Of a stretch of 64,000 bases of DNA, positions 18,045 to 27,900 are shown piece after piece. Numbering within the stretch: position 1 is the first letter of the stretch; each line of letters opens with the position of its first letter. The stretch lies in the NCBI RefSeq assembly GCF_027497995.1, contig NZ_JAODBT010000001.1:62001-126000 (forward strand), given 5' to 3'. The DNA comes from Stenotrophomonas sp. Iso1. Its GTDB lineage: Bacteria > Pseudomonadota > Gammaproteobacteria > Xanthomonadales > Xanthomonadaceae. Position numbers and translations under genes: made by a program. A model generated the notes under the pieces. It worked only from the letters and a program-made list of their open reading frames with translations. It did not search any database and was not told the origin of the DNA.

Positions 18045-18434
18045 ATGTTCCGCCTCGACCGTACCGAAAACCGGGCCCCGCCCCCGCTGTTCAGTGCCGA
18101 CCCCACCGTGACGCGGCGTGGCCGCTTGAACCGCAGCAAGCATGATGCGGGCGAAGTTGCACAGGACTTCGTGCAGTACAGCCTGGACGACTATGCGCGC
18201 CGACGGCGCGGTGCCCAGCGTTGGCGTGATCTGCAGCCGGCGTACGCCTTTGCCTTGGTGACCCATGCTGCGGATTGGCCGCGCGGCAATGCCGGTACCG
18301 AAGTTGAACTGGCCGAGCACTGGGAGCAATCACGCGGTGAATCACGGTTGCGCTGGGAACAGGTGCGCGGGGTGATCGAGGATGCGTGGCTGGCATTGGA
18401 CCGCATGCCGATTGCCGCGGTGCATGTGCGGTAG
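18045..18434 (+). CDS. Conserved hypothetical protein, 129 aa
   Basis: A 129-residue soluble protein without signal or membrane segments. The ATG at 18045 is preceded by GAGAGG at a good distance. The sequence is rich in Arg, Ala and Trp (for example RGAQRWRDLQPAYAFALVTHAADWPRG and SRLRWEQVRGVIEDAWLAL), suggesting a compact helical fold. I do not recognise a family. It stands alone between the receptor gene and adhP, with hairpins on its 3' side. Confidence 0.6.
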   Translation: MFRLDRTENRAPPPLFSADPTVTRRGRLNRSKHDAGEVAQDFVQYSLDDYARRRRGAQRWRDLQPAYAFALVTHAADWPRGNAGTEVELAEHWEQSRGESRLRWEQVRGVIEDAWLALDRMPIAAVHVR

Positions 18435-18474
18435 CAGCGCGGGTAGCAACGGCGATTTCCAGCAGCATCTGCTC

Positions 18475-18574
18475 TCTCTTGGCATTGCCAAAGAGAGGAG
18501 TGATTTTGCACGGGCTGTCAGGTCACGTTGAAAGCTGCTTGAGTACTCTCCCCTTGGCATCGCCAAAGGGAGAG
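18475..18574. repeat. Two related hairpins downstream of 18434
   Basis: CTCTCTTGGC / GCCAAAGAGAG style arms lie at about 18475-18498, and ACTCTCCCCTTGGC / GCCAAAGGGAGAGT arms at 18545-18574. The shared GGCATNGCC core shows they are two copies of one element. They sit between convergent genes (18434 and 18621) and could act as a bidirectional terminator. Confidence 0.7.
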
Positions 18575-18620
18575 TGGGTAGGCGTAAGCCGTCGTGGCTT
18601 GCAGTGCCTGAGTACTTAGA

Positions 18621-19649
18621 TCAAGCACTCAGATCGAGCACCACGCGGCCTTCAATCTGGCCGGCATGCATGCGGGTGAACACATCGTTGATGTTCTCCA
18701 GCTTGTCGGTGCTGACGGTGGCGGCAACCTTGCCTTCTGCGGCGAACTGCAGTGATTCCTGCAGGTCCAGACGCGTGCCGACGATCGACCCGCGCACGGT
18801 GATGCCGTTGAGCACCATGCCGAAGATATCCAGCGGGAAATCACCCGGCGGCAGACCATTGAGTGACACGGTGCCGCCACGCCGCACCATGCCCAGTGCC
18901 TGCTCGAATGCCTTGGGCGATACCGCCGTGACCAGCGCGCCATGTGCGCCACCAATTTCCCTCTTCAGGAACGCGGCCGGGTCGGTGTTGCGCGCATTGA
19001 CGGTGACGGTGGCGCCCAGGCGTTTGGCCAGCTCAAGCTTGCTGTCGTCGATATCCACCGCTGCCACGTTCAGGCCCATCGCCTTGGCGTACTGCACCGC
19101 CATGTGGCCCAGGCCACCGATGCCGGAAATCACCACCCAGTCGCCGGGTTTGGTGTCGGTGACCTTCAAGCCCTTGTAGACGGTGACGCCAGCGCAAAGG
19201 ATGGGCGCGATTTCGACAAAGCCCACTTCCTTGGGCAGATGGCCGACGTAATTGGCATTGGCCAACGCGTACTCGGCGAAGCCACCGTTCACCGAATAGC
19301 CGCTGTTCTGCTGCGCCTCGCACAGCGTTTCCCAGCCGCCCAGGCAGTGTTCGCAATAGCCGCACGCCGAATACAGCCACGGAATGCCGACACGGTCGCC
19401 TTCCTTGATGTGGGTGACGCCCGCCCCTACCGCGACCACATGGCCGACGCCTTCGTGGCCAGGAATGAAGGGTGGATTGGGCTTGACCGGCCAATCGCCC
19501 TCTACCGCGTGCAGATCGGTGTGGCACACGCCACAGGCTTCGATCTTGACCAGAATGTCGCCCGCAGCCGGACGTGGAACCACCACTTCTTCGATGACCA
19601 AGGGTTTTCCGAACTCGCGTACGACAGCGGCCTTCATGGTTCTGTTCAT
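18621..19649 (-). CDS. adhP: Zinc-dependent alcohol dehydrogenase AdhP
   Basis: A 342-residue medium-chain alcohol dehydrogenase. I chose the ATG at 19649, which has an AGGGAG ribosome site; the longer reading adds an unrelated 11 residues. Catalytic zinc ligands Cys42 and His65 ([17 protein letters not shown]) and the structural zinc cysteines at 96, 99, 102 and 110 are all present, followed by the nucleotide-binding GIGGLGH motif. It should oxidise primary alcohols or reduce aldehydes with NAD(H). The length matches E. coli AdhP. Confidence 0.92.
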   Translation of the reverse strand: MNRTMKAAVVREFGKPLVIEEVVVPRPAAGDILVKIEACGVCHTDLHAVEGDWPVKPNPPFIPGHEGVGHVVAVGAGVTHIKEGDRVGIPWLYSACGYCEHCLGGWETLCEAQQNSGYSVNGGFAEYALANANYVGHLPKEVGFVEIAPILCAGVTVYKGLKVTDTKPGDWVVISGIGGLGHMAVQYAKAMGLNVAAVDIDDSKLELAKRLGATVTVNARNTDPAAFLKREIGGAHGALVTAVSPKAFEQALGMVRRGGTVSLNGLPPGDFPLDIFGMVLNGITVRGSIVGTRLDLQESLQFAAEGKVAATVSTDKLENINDVFTRMHAGQIEGRVVLDLSA

Positions 19650-20074
19650 GCTTGCATCTCCCTTTACGACGTGGAATTCCACTCTGGCACCGGCCAGCGG
19701 GCGGTGCCTTGATCGTCATCAAACGGCGCGCGGTTCAGAACAAACCCAACTGCCTGAGGGAATCGCGGACCTGAGGGTTCCTGAGATGCCGAATGCTGGT
19801 AGCCGCCCCATGCCGGCTGTGCCGGACAGGCGTTGAGATCGCACGGGGTCCATGCCGGTGCCCCTGTATGCCACGGCCCATGCGGCACAGGCGTGAAGCA
19901 TCTCGGCTCCCGCGCCCAGCCGCCCCCTTGCCTTCGGCAAAAGGAGGGGGATGTACTTGGCCTGTCGGAATCGGTTTGTGTCCCGCCTTCTTCACCAAGC
20001 GAAGGGGGAGCGTCGGCGAGAAGTGAGCTACGAACGGGCTGGTAAATCAACCGCGCCCTACCCCACCGGCACAA
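19650..20074. other. Intergenic region upstream of adhP
   Basis: This 425-bp gap lies between the adhP start and the eda stop, both on the minus strand. It holds an imperfect hairpin at about 19922-19951 (CCCCCTTGCC, TTCG loop, GGCAAAAGGAGGGGG) and a nearby GCCTTCTTC...GAAGGGGGAGC pair. These resemble the dispersed intergenic hairpins elsewhere in the window and could end eda transcription. No gene is supported. Confidence 0.6.
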
Positions 20075-20713
20075 TCAACTTGGCAACACCGCCGCCTCGC
20101 GCGCCAGGTGTTCGATCTTGGTCCAATCGCGCGCCTGCAGCAGGTCGCGCGTGGTCAACCACGAGCCGCCCACGCACAACACATTGGGCAAGTGCAGGAA
20201 CTGCGATGCGGTCTGCGCGCTGATGCCGCCGGTCGGGCAGAAACGCACATCGCCGAACGGGCCATTCCATGCCGACAACATTGCGGCGCCACCGGCCTGT
20301 ACCGCCGGAAAGAACTTGAACGTATCCAGCCCGTATTCCAGGCCACGCATCAACTCGGACGACGTTGCCACACCCGGCAGAAACGGCAGGTCGGCATCGC
20401 GTGCGGCGGCGTAGAGCCGGTCGGTTGCACCCGGCGATACGGCGAAGCGGCCACCGGCGGCTTTCAGCTGTTCCAGCTGCCGCGCATCGAGCACGGTGCC
20501 GGCACCGACCACGGCATCGGGTACCGCGTCGACCATCGCCTTGATCGCTTCCATCGCATTGGGAGTGCGCAGCGTCACTTCGATCACCGGCAGGCCGCCG
20601 CGGAACAGCGCGTGTGCTACCTGCACGGCGTCGTCAATGTTGTCAGGGGTGAACACCGGAATCACCGGTGCCAGTTTGAGCACTGCGCGTACGCGCGGAT
20701 CAGCGCCGGACAT
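20075..20713 (-). CDS. eda: 2-keto-3-deoxy-6-phosphogluconate aldolase
   Basis: A 212-residue class I aldolase that splits KDPG into pyruvate and glyceraldehyde 3-phosphate. The Schiff-base lysine is Lys133 (DTFKFFPA) and the proton-transfer residues Glu45 and Arg49 lie in IEVTLRT; the GVATSSE and PTGGI segments are conserved. It overlaps the 3' end of kdgK by 14 bp, so the two are coupled: KdgK makes KDPG from KDG and Eda cleaves it. Placement beside a TonB-dependent receptor suggests this copy serves sugar-acid catabolism rather than only the Entner-Doudoroff pathway. Confidence 0.94.
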   Translation of the reverse strand: MSGADPRVRAVLKLAPVIPVFTPDNIDDAVQVAHALFRGGLPVIEVTLRTPNAMEAIKAMVDAVPDAVVGAGTVLDARQLEQLKAAGGRFAVSPGATDRLYAAARDADLPFLPGVATSSELMRGLEYGLDTFKFFPAVQAGGAAMLSAWNGPFGDVRFCPTGGISAQTASQFLHLPNVLCVGGSWLTTRDLLQARDWTKIEHLAREAAVLPS

Positions 20714-21722
20714 CGAACTTTCCTTCGCCCATCAGGGCCATCACGTCGGCCACGCCGACTGGGTTGAAATCACCGGGAATGGAATGCTTCAGGCAGCCTG
20801 CAGCCAGGCCGAAGCGAATGGTGGTGTCGGCATCAAGGCCTTCGATCAGGCCATGCAGCACGCCAGCGGCAAATGCATCGCCACCGCCGATACGGTCGAC
20901 GATATCGGTCAGCGCTTCCTGTGGTGCAACTGCGCGGGTGCCGTCGCGGCCCAGCAGCATTGCCCCCAGCGAATGATGGCCCACGCTGTGCGTCGTGCGT
21001 TGTGTGCAGGTCATGTACTGCAGGCGTGGGAATGCCGCGAACGCCATGACGGCGGCAGCGTCCACGCGTGCCTGCACGTCGGCCTGTGCGAACTCGCCGC
21101 CCAGCACCACACCGATGTCGCGGTAGTCGGCAAAGACGATGTGCGCGCAATCAAACAGATCGCGCAGGATCGCCTTGGCGTCCCCACCCCACCGCTCCCA
21201 TAACTTGGGACGGAAGTTGCCATCGAACGAGACCTTGATGCCCAGCGCGCATGCCGCCCGCGCCGCTGCCAATGTCGCCTGTGCCGCTTCCGGCCCCAGC
21301 GCCGGGCTCACCCCGGACAGGTGCAGCCATTGCGCGCCCTGCAGCAGCGCCGGCCAGTCGTAGCTGTCGGCACGCGCGCTGGCGAACGCGGAGTCGGCAC
21401 GGTCGTAGACCACCTCGCTGGGGCGATGCCCGGCGCCGGTGGTCAGGAAGTACAGGCCCATGCGGCCATCGGTGCGGCGGACGCGGCCGGTATCCACGCC
21501 ATGCCGGCGCAGCTCGCCGGTTACCGCAGCACCGAGCGGGTTGTCGGCCACCACGCTGACCATCGCCACATCGTGGCCAAAGTGCGCCAGTGATACGCCG
21601 ACATTGGCTTCGGCGCCGCCGGCATGCACATCAAGGGAAGGGCTCTGCAGCAGCAGCTGGTTGCCAGGGGCGCCCAGTCGCAGCAACAGCTCGCCAAAAC
21701 AGACAATGCGGGTGGAACTCAT
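20700..21722 (-). CDS. kdgK: 2-keto-3-deoxygluconate kinase (PfkB family)
   Basis: A 340-residue ribokinase/PfkB-family sugar kinase. The N-terminal GELLLRLGAPG and HAGGAEANVGVSLAHFG segments bind sugar, and the C-terminal DIVDRIGGGDAFAAGVLHGL motif carries the catalytic Asp and anion hole. The kdgK-eda overlap makes 2-keto-3-deoxygluconate the likely substrate, a common end product of uronic-acid polymer breakdown. The gene reads away from the TonB-dependent receptor at 22028, sharing a 305-bp regulatory region with twin operator-like sites. Confidence 0.9.
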   Translation of the reverse strand: MSSTRIVCFGELLLRLGAPGNQLLLQSPSLDVHAGGAEANVGVSLAHFGHDVAMVSVVADNPLGAAVTGELRRHGVDTGRVRRTDGRMGLYFLTTGAGHRPSEVVYDRADSAFASARADSYDWPALLQGAQWLHLSGVSPALGPEAAQATLAAARAACALGIKVSFDGNFRPKLWERWGGDAKAILRDLFDCAHIVFADYRDIGVVLGGEFAQADVQARVDAAAVMAFAAFPRLQYMTCTQRTTHSVGHHSLGAMLLGRDGTRAVAPQEALTDIVDRIGGGDAFAAGVLHGLIEGLDADTTIRFGLAAGCLKHSIPGDFNPVGVADVMALMGEGKFDVRR

Positions 21723-21771
21723 CAGGACTCCTGCTCACCGTCGATCCGGCCGGCATGATGGCATGACCGTT

Positions 21772-21786
21772 TGACTAGCGGTGTCA
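21772..21786. promoter_or_regulatory. Operator-like site 1 (TGACTAGCGGTGTCA)
   Basis: A 15-bp near-palindrome with TGAC/GTCA ends, 50 bp before the kdgK start. An identical site lies at 21918-21932; the identity extends to 18 bp including flanks. I infer binding sites for a dimeric sugar-type repressor (LacI or GntR style); no such regulator gene lies next to it. Confidence 0.6.
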
Positions 21787-21917
21787 TTCGAGGCCGCTTT
21801 GTCCCCTTCAGGTCGCCCGATTGCCCCGGAATGTCCTTTGGACAAGGCTTTTCAGCGTGTTTATGCCCTGCTGCACTGCAAGATGCTCCCCTTTCACGCA
21901 GCTGATACTTTTCGTTT

Positions 21918-21932
21918 TGACTAGCGGTGTCA
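21918..21932. promoter_or_regulatory. Operator-like site 2 (TGACTAGCGGTGTCA)
   Basis: An exact second copy of the 15-bp site in the same orientation, 146 bp from site 1 and 96 bp before the receptor start codon. The spacing would allow DNA looping across the divergent promoters. Confidence 0.6.
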
Positions 21933-21959
21933 TCCGCCATCAGCACCATATTTCAACAG

Positions 21960-22002
21960 TCGATTCGCACATCAGCCGCACATACCAAACAATCGATTCG
22001 CA
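21960..22002. promoter_or_regulatory. Direct repeat TCGATTCGCA in receptor leader
   Basis: TCGATTCGCA occurs at 21960-21969 and 21993-22002, a 33-bp period (about three helical turns), directly before the receptor ribosome site GGAGAGGGG. It may be a second regulator site or a chance duplication. Confidence 0.45.
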
Positions 22003-22027
22003 TGTAGACCTTGGAGAGGGGAAGCAT

Positions 22028-24775
22028 ATGTATCCACGTAACACGCAGAAAAAGACACCGGTTACCTTGCTGGCGTTGGGCATCAGTCTGGCCCTGCAGG
22101 CAGGCACGGTTGCCGCCCAGGATGCCGGCGCCGCCGCCACCCAGCTGGACGCTGTGACCGTCACTGGCTACCGCGCCAGCGTCGAGAAGGCGCTGGATAT
22201 CAAGCGGGGCGAAGCCGGCGTGGTGGACGCCATCGTCGCCGAAGACATCGGCAAGTTCCCGGACAGCAACCTGGCCGAATCGCTGCAGCGCATCCCCGGC
22301 GTGGTGATCACCCGTGATGGCGGCGAAGGCCGCAACATTTCGGTGCGTGGCCTGGGCCCGGATTTCACCCGCGTGCGCATCAATGGTCTGGAAGCACTGA
22401 GCACGGTTGGCAGCAGCGACGGGCAGGGCGGCACCAATCGTGGTCGCGGCTTTGACTTCAACGTGTTTGCCTCGGACCTGTTCACCCAGCTGATCGCGCG
22501 CAAGACCGCTTCGGCCGATGTGGAAGAAGGTTCGCTCGGTGCCACGGTCGACCTGCGCACCGCGCGCCCGTTCGACTATGACGGCCTGACCATCGTCGGC
22601 AACGTGCAGGCCGGCTATAACGATGCCTCGCAGGCAGCGATGCCGCGCTTTGCCGGTTTGATTTCCAACAGCTGGGCCGATGGCAAGTTCGGCGCCTTGT
22701 TGTCGGTGGCGTATTCCGAGCGTGAAACGGTGGAAGAGGGTACCGGTACCGTACGTTGGGCCGGCGGCACCACAAACGGTGGCTTCAACGCTGCTTCACC
22801 GTTCAAGGACGCATTGCGTTCGGATGTCTACGCGCCGCGCTTCCCGCGCTATACGCTGATGGAGCACGACCAGAAGCGCCTCGGCGTGACCGGCGCGCTG
22901 CAGTTCAAGCCCAGCGACCGCACCACCTTCAGCCTGGATGCGCTGTACTCCAAGATCGACGCCAAGCGCGACGAGAAGTACATCGAAGCCAACGGCCTGA
23001 GCAAATCCGATGCACTCGGCAAGCGGGAAATCCTGGTCAACGACGGTGAAGTGCGCGATGGCGCGCTGGTCTACGCGCAGATGGACAACGTCGACATCCG
23101 CGCCGAGAACCGCCACGACGAGTGGACCACCGAGTTCTACCAGATCAGTCTGGACGGCGAGCACAAGCTGACCGACAACTTCACCATCACCGGCAAGGTG
23201 GGTACCTCGCGCTCCAAGCACGACAACCCGATCCAGGCCACGGTCATGATGGACAAGCTCAACGTGGACGGCTACAGCTACGACTACCGTGGCAACGCCA
23301 ACAAGCCAGTGTTCAATTACGGCATTGACCCCACCGATCCCAACGGCTGGACGCTGTCCACCATCCGCCTGCGCCAGAACTACGTCACCAACGATTTCGA
23401 CAACGGCCAGCTGGAGTTCTCGTGGGTGATGGGCCCGTCTTTCACGCTGGAAGGCGGCGTGCAGGCCAAGAACTTCAGCTTCGATTCGATGGAGCGCCGC
23501 CGCGTCGGCAACGAAACCACCGTGCCGACCTTCAACGGCAGCAAGATCGTGCCGGTCAACATGACCCAGCTGGCCAGCCTTGGCGGCATGTCCGGCTCGC
23601 CCGGCAAGTGGGTGGTGCCGAACTTCAACGGCATTGCCAATGAGTTCGACATCCTCAGTGGCGAAGGCATTTACGCATTGGCCGACTACGCTGCCAGCAT
23701 CCGCAGTGTGGAAGAGCAGGACCGCAGCGGCTGGTTGATGGGCAAGTTCGGCTTTGATATCGGCTCGGTGCCGGTGTCGGGCAACATCGGCGCGCGCTAC
23801 GTCAAGACCAAGCAGACCTCCACCGGTGTGGCCTCGGCCAGCGGTACGCCGGTGACCACGACGGTGAGCCGTGAGTACAACGACTTCCTGCCGGCGCTGA
23901 ACCTGGTGGCGGAGATTACCCCGGACTTCCTGATCCGATTTGGCGCGGCCAAGGTGATGTCGCGCCCGGGCCTGGGCAGCCTGACCCCGGGCGTCACGGT
24001 CAGCGTCAGCGGCAGTGCCAAGACGGTCAGTGGCGGCAACCCGCTGCTGGATCCGGTGCGTGCCAAGACCGCCGATCTGGGCTTTGAGTGGTATTTCGAG
24101 GAAGGCGCGATGCTCGGCGTCGGCCTGTTCTACAAGGACATCGAAAGCTTCATCCAGAACACCCGCGAAACCCGTCCGTATTCGAGCAGCGGCCTGCCGG
24201 CCAGCCTGCTGGACAACCTCAATGCAGGTGTTGGCGACGACTTCGTGTTCAGCACCCCGGTCAACACCCCCGGCGGTGATCTCACCGGTGTGGAGTTCAA
24301 CTACACACAGCCGTTCACCTTCCTGCCGGGCAAGTGGTCGAACTTCGGCACCCAGCTGAACTACACCTACGTGGAATCCAAGATCCAGTACGTGACCGGC
24401 GCGGGCGTCATGGCGCAGAAGACTGACCTCACCGGGCTGTCCAAGAACGCCTGGAACGCGACGTTGTTCTACGAAGGCGAAAGCTGGTCTGGTCGCATCT
24501 CGGCCACCAACCGCGACGATTACCTGATCCAGGTGCCGGGCACCGAAGCCGGGTTCGACAGCGCCGGCAAGGGTGTCCACGGCCAGACCGGTACCACCTT
24601 CCTGGATGCGTCCATTCGCTATCGCATCAGCGACCAGCTGGAAATCAGCCTGGAAGGCGCCAACCTGACCAACGAAGCACAGGAATCGTGGGTATCCAAT
24701 CCGTCGGTATCGCTGCCGCTGGAATACAGCGAGACCGGCCGTCAGTACACGCTGGGCCTGCGTTACAAGTTCTGA
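22028..24775 (+). CDS. TonB-dependent receptor, carbohydrate-type
   Basis: A 915-residue receptor. I chose the ATG at 22028, which follows GGAGAGGGG and gives a signal peptide ending AGTVAAQDA; the frame is open further upstream without good signals. Features are a TonB-box-like DAVTVTGY, the plug with LAESLQRIPGVVITRDGGEGRNISVRGLG and INGLEALSTVG, a long beta-barrel, and the terminal YTLGLRYKF. This is the large Caulobacter/Xanthomonas receptor type often tied to plant-carbohydrate uptake. It is divergent from kdgK-eda and followed by a secreted LamG protein, so the likely ligand is a uronate-containing oligosaccharide. That ligand is inference. Confidence 0.9.
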   Translation: MYPRNTQKKTPVTLLALGISLALQAGTVAAQDAGAAATQLDAVTVTGYRASVEKALDIKRGEAGVVDAIVAEDIGKFPDSNLAESLQRIPGVVITRDGGEGRNISVRGLGPDFTRVRINGLEALSTVGSSDGQGGTNRGRGFDFNVFASDLFTQLIARKTASADVEEGSLGATVDLRTARPFDYDGLTIVGNVQAGYNDASQAAMPRFAGLISNSWADGKFGALLSVAYSERETVEEGTGTVRWAGGTTNGGFNAASPFKDALRSDVYAPRFPRYTLMEHDQKRLGVTGALQFKPSDRTTFSLDALYSKIDAKRDEKYIEANGLSKSDALGKREILVNDGEVRDGALVYAQMDNVDIRAENRHDEWTTEFYQISLDGEHKLTDNFTITGKVGTSRSKHDNPIQATVMMDKLNVDGYSYDYRGNANKPVFNYGIDPTDPNGWTLSTIRLRQNYVTNDFDNGQLEFSWVMGPSFTLEGGVQAKNFSFDSMERRRVGNETTVPTFNGSKIVPVNMTQLASLGGMSGSPGKWVVPNFNGIANEFDILSGEGIYALADYAASIRSVEEQDRSGWLMGKFGFDIGSVPVSGNIGARYVKTKQTSTGVASASGTPVTTTVSREYNDFLPALNLVAEITPDFLIRFGAAKVMSRPGLGSLTPGVTVSVSGSAKTVSGGNPLLDPVRAKTADLGFEWYFEEGAMLGVGLFYKDIESFIQNTRETRPYSSSGLPASLLDNLNAGVGDDFVFSTPVNTPGGDLTGVEFNYTQPFTFLPGKWSNFGTQLNYTYVESKIQYVTGAGVMAQKTDLTGLSKNAWNATLFYEGESWSGRISATNRDDYLIQVPGTEAGFDSAGKGVHGQTGTTFLDASIRYRISDQLEISLEGANLTNEAQESWVSNPSVSLPLEYSETGRQYTLGLRYKF

Positions 24776-24785
24776 TGCGGTAAAT

Positions 24786-24810
24786 CTGCCCCGGCGCAAT
24801 GCCGGGGCAG
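24786..24810 (+). terminator. Hairpin after the carbohydrate receptor
   Basis: A perfect 10-bp stem (CTGCCCCGGC / GCCGGGGCAG) with loop GCAAT begins 10 bp past the receptor stop. No T run follows; it may lower read-through into the LamG gene or stabilise the receptor mRNA. Confidence 0.55.
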
Positions 24811-24913
24811 GGCAATGATGGTGCGACGCAGAATGTGAAGACGCGTTGGCGTCGCTAACTTGGCCCACCACGTGCGGAACAGACCAATCCCGCACGTCTC
24901 CAAGAGACGCACG

Positions 24914-27900
24914 ATGTCACGACGTTCCTACCGTTCCACGCTTCGCCCCCTGATTTTGGCTTCTGCGCTGCTGGCGGCTCTCCCTGCGGCAGCGCAGAGC
25001 CCTTTCCCGCAGCTGCTGTTCCGCGTCTCCGCTGAGCAGGGCTTCGTCGCCGATCATGCGCAGGGTGATCCTGTGCCCAACTTCCAGGACAAAGTGAGCC
25101 TGGTGGATGACGGCGCGCACGGCCGCGCCATCCAATGGCAGGACGATGGCGTGCTGTCGTGGAATGCACCGGGCAACATCCAGGCCGAACGCGGCACGCT
25201 GTCGTTCTTCTGGCGCTCGCGCTATGCGGTGGGTGAAACGCCCTTCGTGATCTTCCGCGTTGGTTATGCCGACCACAGCAGCTGGGACATGGCGTGGCTG
25301 CGCATCGACTGGAACGGCCATGGCTTTGATGCCTTCGTCACCGACGCCAATCTCGCGCGCACCCGTGTCTCATTCAAGCTGGACAAGACGCCGACACCGG
25401 AGCAATGGCAGCACATTGCGTTTGCCTGGGATGAAGACAAGGGCGTGACGCTGTTTGTTGATGGCAAGGACGTGGCGCGCGCTGAAACCACCGGCGACTA
25501 CGATGCCGCGCTCGACCAACTGGGCTTAGCCGGGCGAGTGATGGCGCCGTACCAGGTGCAGAGCCGCTACAACTTCCTGCGCGGCAGTGACTTCGACGAG
25601 ATCCGCGTCTACGACCGCATGCTGGATGGCGCAGCGGTGGCCGCACTGGCCCGCAATGCCGCGCCGCGCAGCGGTGAGCGTGCTGTCGCCTCGCAACGCG
25701 CGTGGTGGCACCGCTATGGCTGGGAAGGCGCAGCACCGCCGGTACTGTCCACGCCGGTGACGACGGTTCGCAAGGTCGAGTTCGGCGACGTCAAGGACAA
25801 AAAGCAGTGGATGTGGAAGGGCACCGACGGCATCGCTGAAACCACGTGGCCGGGCGTCTACAACCGCTCACGTCTGGCCGGCCGCAACGATTACCTGCAG
25901 TTGCCGGACTGGAATACCTATGTCGAAGGTGGTCAGCATCTGGACCTGACCATTCCTGACAACGAACGCATCAACCGCATCGAGATCCGTGGTGCGGCAT
26001 TCGGCACGCTCGATGGCAGTAACGGCACGCTGTTCACCCGGCCCAAGGGCGTGGTGCGCAGTGTGGATAACGTTGCCGAACAACAGGGCGGCACGTTGCG
26101 CTTCAGCAACACCGAGCAGGAGACACCGATCCAGGAAATCTGGGGCTACCACGTCAGCGATGCGGCCGAGCCGGAAGGAACGGTCAAGCAACGCTATCTG
26201 ATCGACAGCAAGGTGTTGCCCGACTACACCAACATCGCCACGTTGCGCGATTACATCAATGGCCGTTTCGCGCCCAGCGAGCGCAGCGTGGTGATGGCCT
26301 TGCCCAAGGGCGCCGGCTCCCGCACGCGTGCGGCCGATTCGCTGCCAACCACGCCACTGCCGATCGTGCACGTGTTGATTCCCTCGGGCGTGGGCGATGC
26401 ACCGGCGGCACAACCGTTGATCCGCAGCTGGGCCTACAGCTGGGAGAACATGCACGACGGTCTGGATGGTGTGGCCATCGACCTGCCCGCGCTCGATTTG
26501 CCCGCCACGCATGACGGCCTGATCCCGCTGAACATCCGCATCAAAGACCCGATCTGGCCGGCGCGCGACATGATTGACGTGTCGGTTTCGGTGAAGCCAG
26601 GCGAAGCACGCACGCTGTGGCTGGATGTGCGTGACCGCATTCTGACTGCGGACAGCCTGTGGTTGTCGATTGCCTCGGCGGCACCGGGTTTCAATGCCGC
26701 ATCGCTGGATGGCGCGGAAGTGCGGCTGGTATTCAAGGACCGCAAGGAAGCCATCAAGGAGCACGTCGCCGACCGCTTCAACCAGGTACGTGACAACTGG
26801 GGTTTCCTGGTTGAAGAACACACCACTTCCAAGCGACAGGGCTTGTATGCGCGCGTCTATGCCGACCTCAGCGACCTGCTGCGGGTTGACCCCGACCACG
26901 CGCTGGGCCGGTTGTACTGGAACTACATCAGCTACAACAGCCAGGGAAAACCGCCGTTCACCGCACCGCAGGCACCCAAAGGCGTGCCCGCGTGGGCGTT
27001 CAACCAACTGGAAGATCTGAAGCAGGTCCGTCGCTTCGTTGATTGGTGGATTGACGAGCGGCAGGTCGACTACGGTGATTTTGGCGGTGGCATTTCTGAC
27101 GATTCGGATCTGGTGCAGCAGTGGCCTGGTCTTGCATTGATGGGTGTGCAACCGGAGCGCTTGAATGCTTCGCTGACGGCGCTGTCCGATGCGGTCTACA
27201 AGAACGGCATGTTCTCAAACGGCCTGAGCACCATCGAGACCGATGAGCTGCACGCGTACGAGGAGGGCATCAATGCCAACAGCGCGATGCTCTACCTCAA
27301 CTGGGGCGACCCGCTCACCGTCGAGCGCCTGATGGAAACGGTGAAGGCGTTCGATGAGCGCATCATCCTGCCCAATCCGCAGGGGCATCTGTTGTTCTCC
27401 AGCAACTGGTACGGCGGCAACAAGGTGTACCGCGAGCCGAACTGGCAATGGCAGAAGCCGTACTCGTTCCCGGCCCTGCACCCGGCATTCCTGATGGGCG
27501 AGTACAACGCCGATCCGACGGGCCGCAAGCTGGTCACCGGCCTGGCCGATGGCTACCTGGCCCACGCCTACACCGACGACAAGGGCCGCTGGACATTGCC
27601 CAACGAGATCAACTGGGCAACCGGAAAAACACGCGGTGGCGAGTTGAACCAAGGTTCGGGCAGTGGCGACATCATGCATATGTTCTGGGCGGCTTGGCGC
27701 TGGAGCGGTGACGACACGTACCTCAAGGCGTTGGACTACCGCGTGGTGCGTGGCGGCCCCGGCGTGCTGTCCAATCTTGGCGAGAACTACATCGACGTGC
27801 TCGGCAGACAGCAGGACTGGGGCCAACAGTTGATTGCCGATGCCGACAAGGGCGGTGGTGGCTTTGCCAACATCACCGCATGGCAGATGACCGGCGACAT

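Noticed and set aside
22796..24895. Long minus-strand open frame opposite the carbohydrate receptor
   Set aside because: High-GC antisense shadow; the plus strand has plug, barrel and signal peptide features. The same applies to long frames opposite the aminotransferase (14235-15761) and the DUF885 gene (42481-44358).
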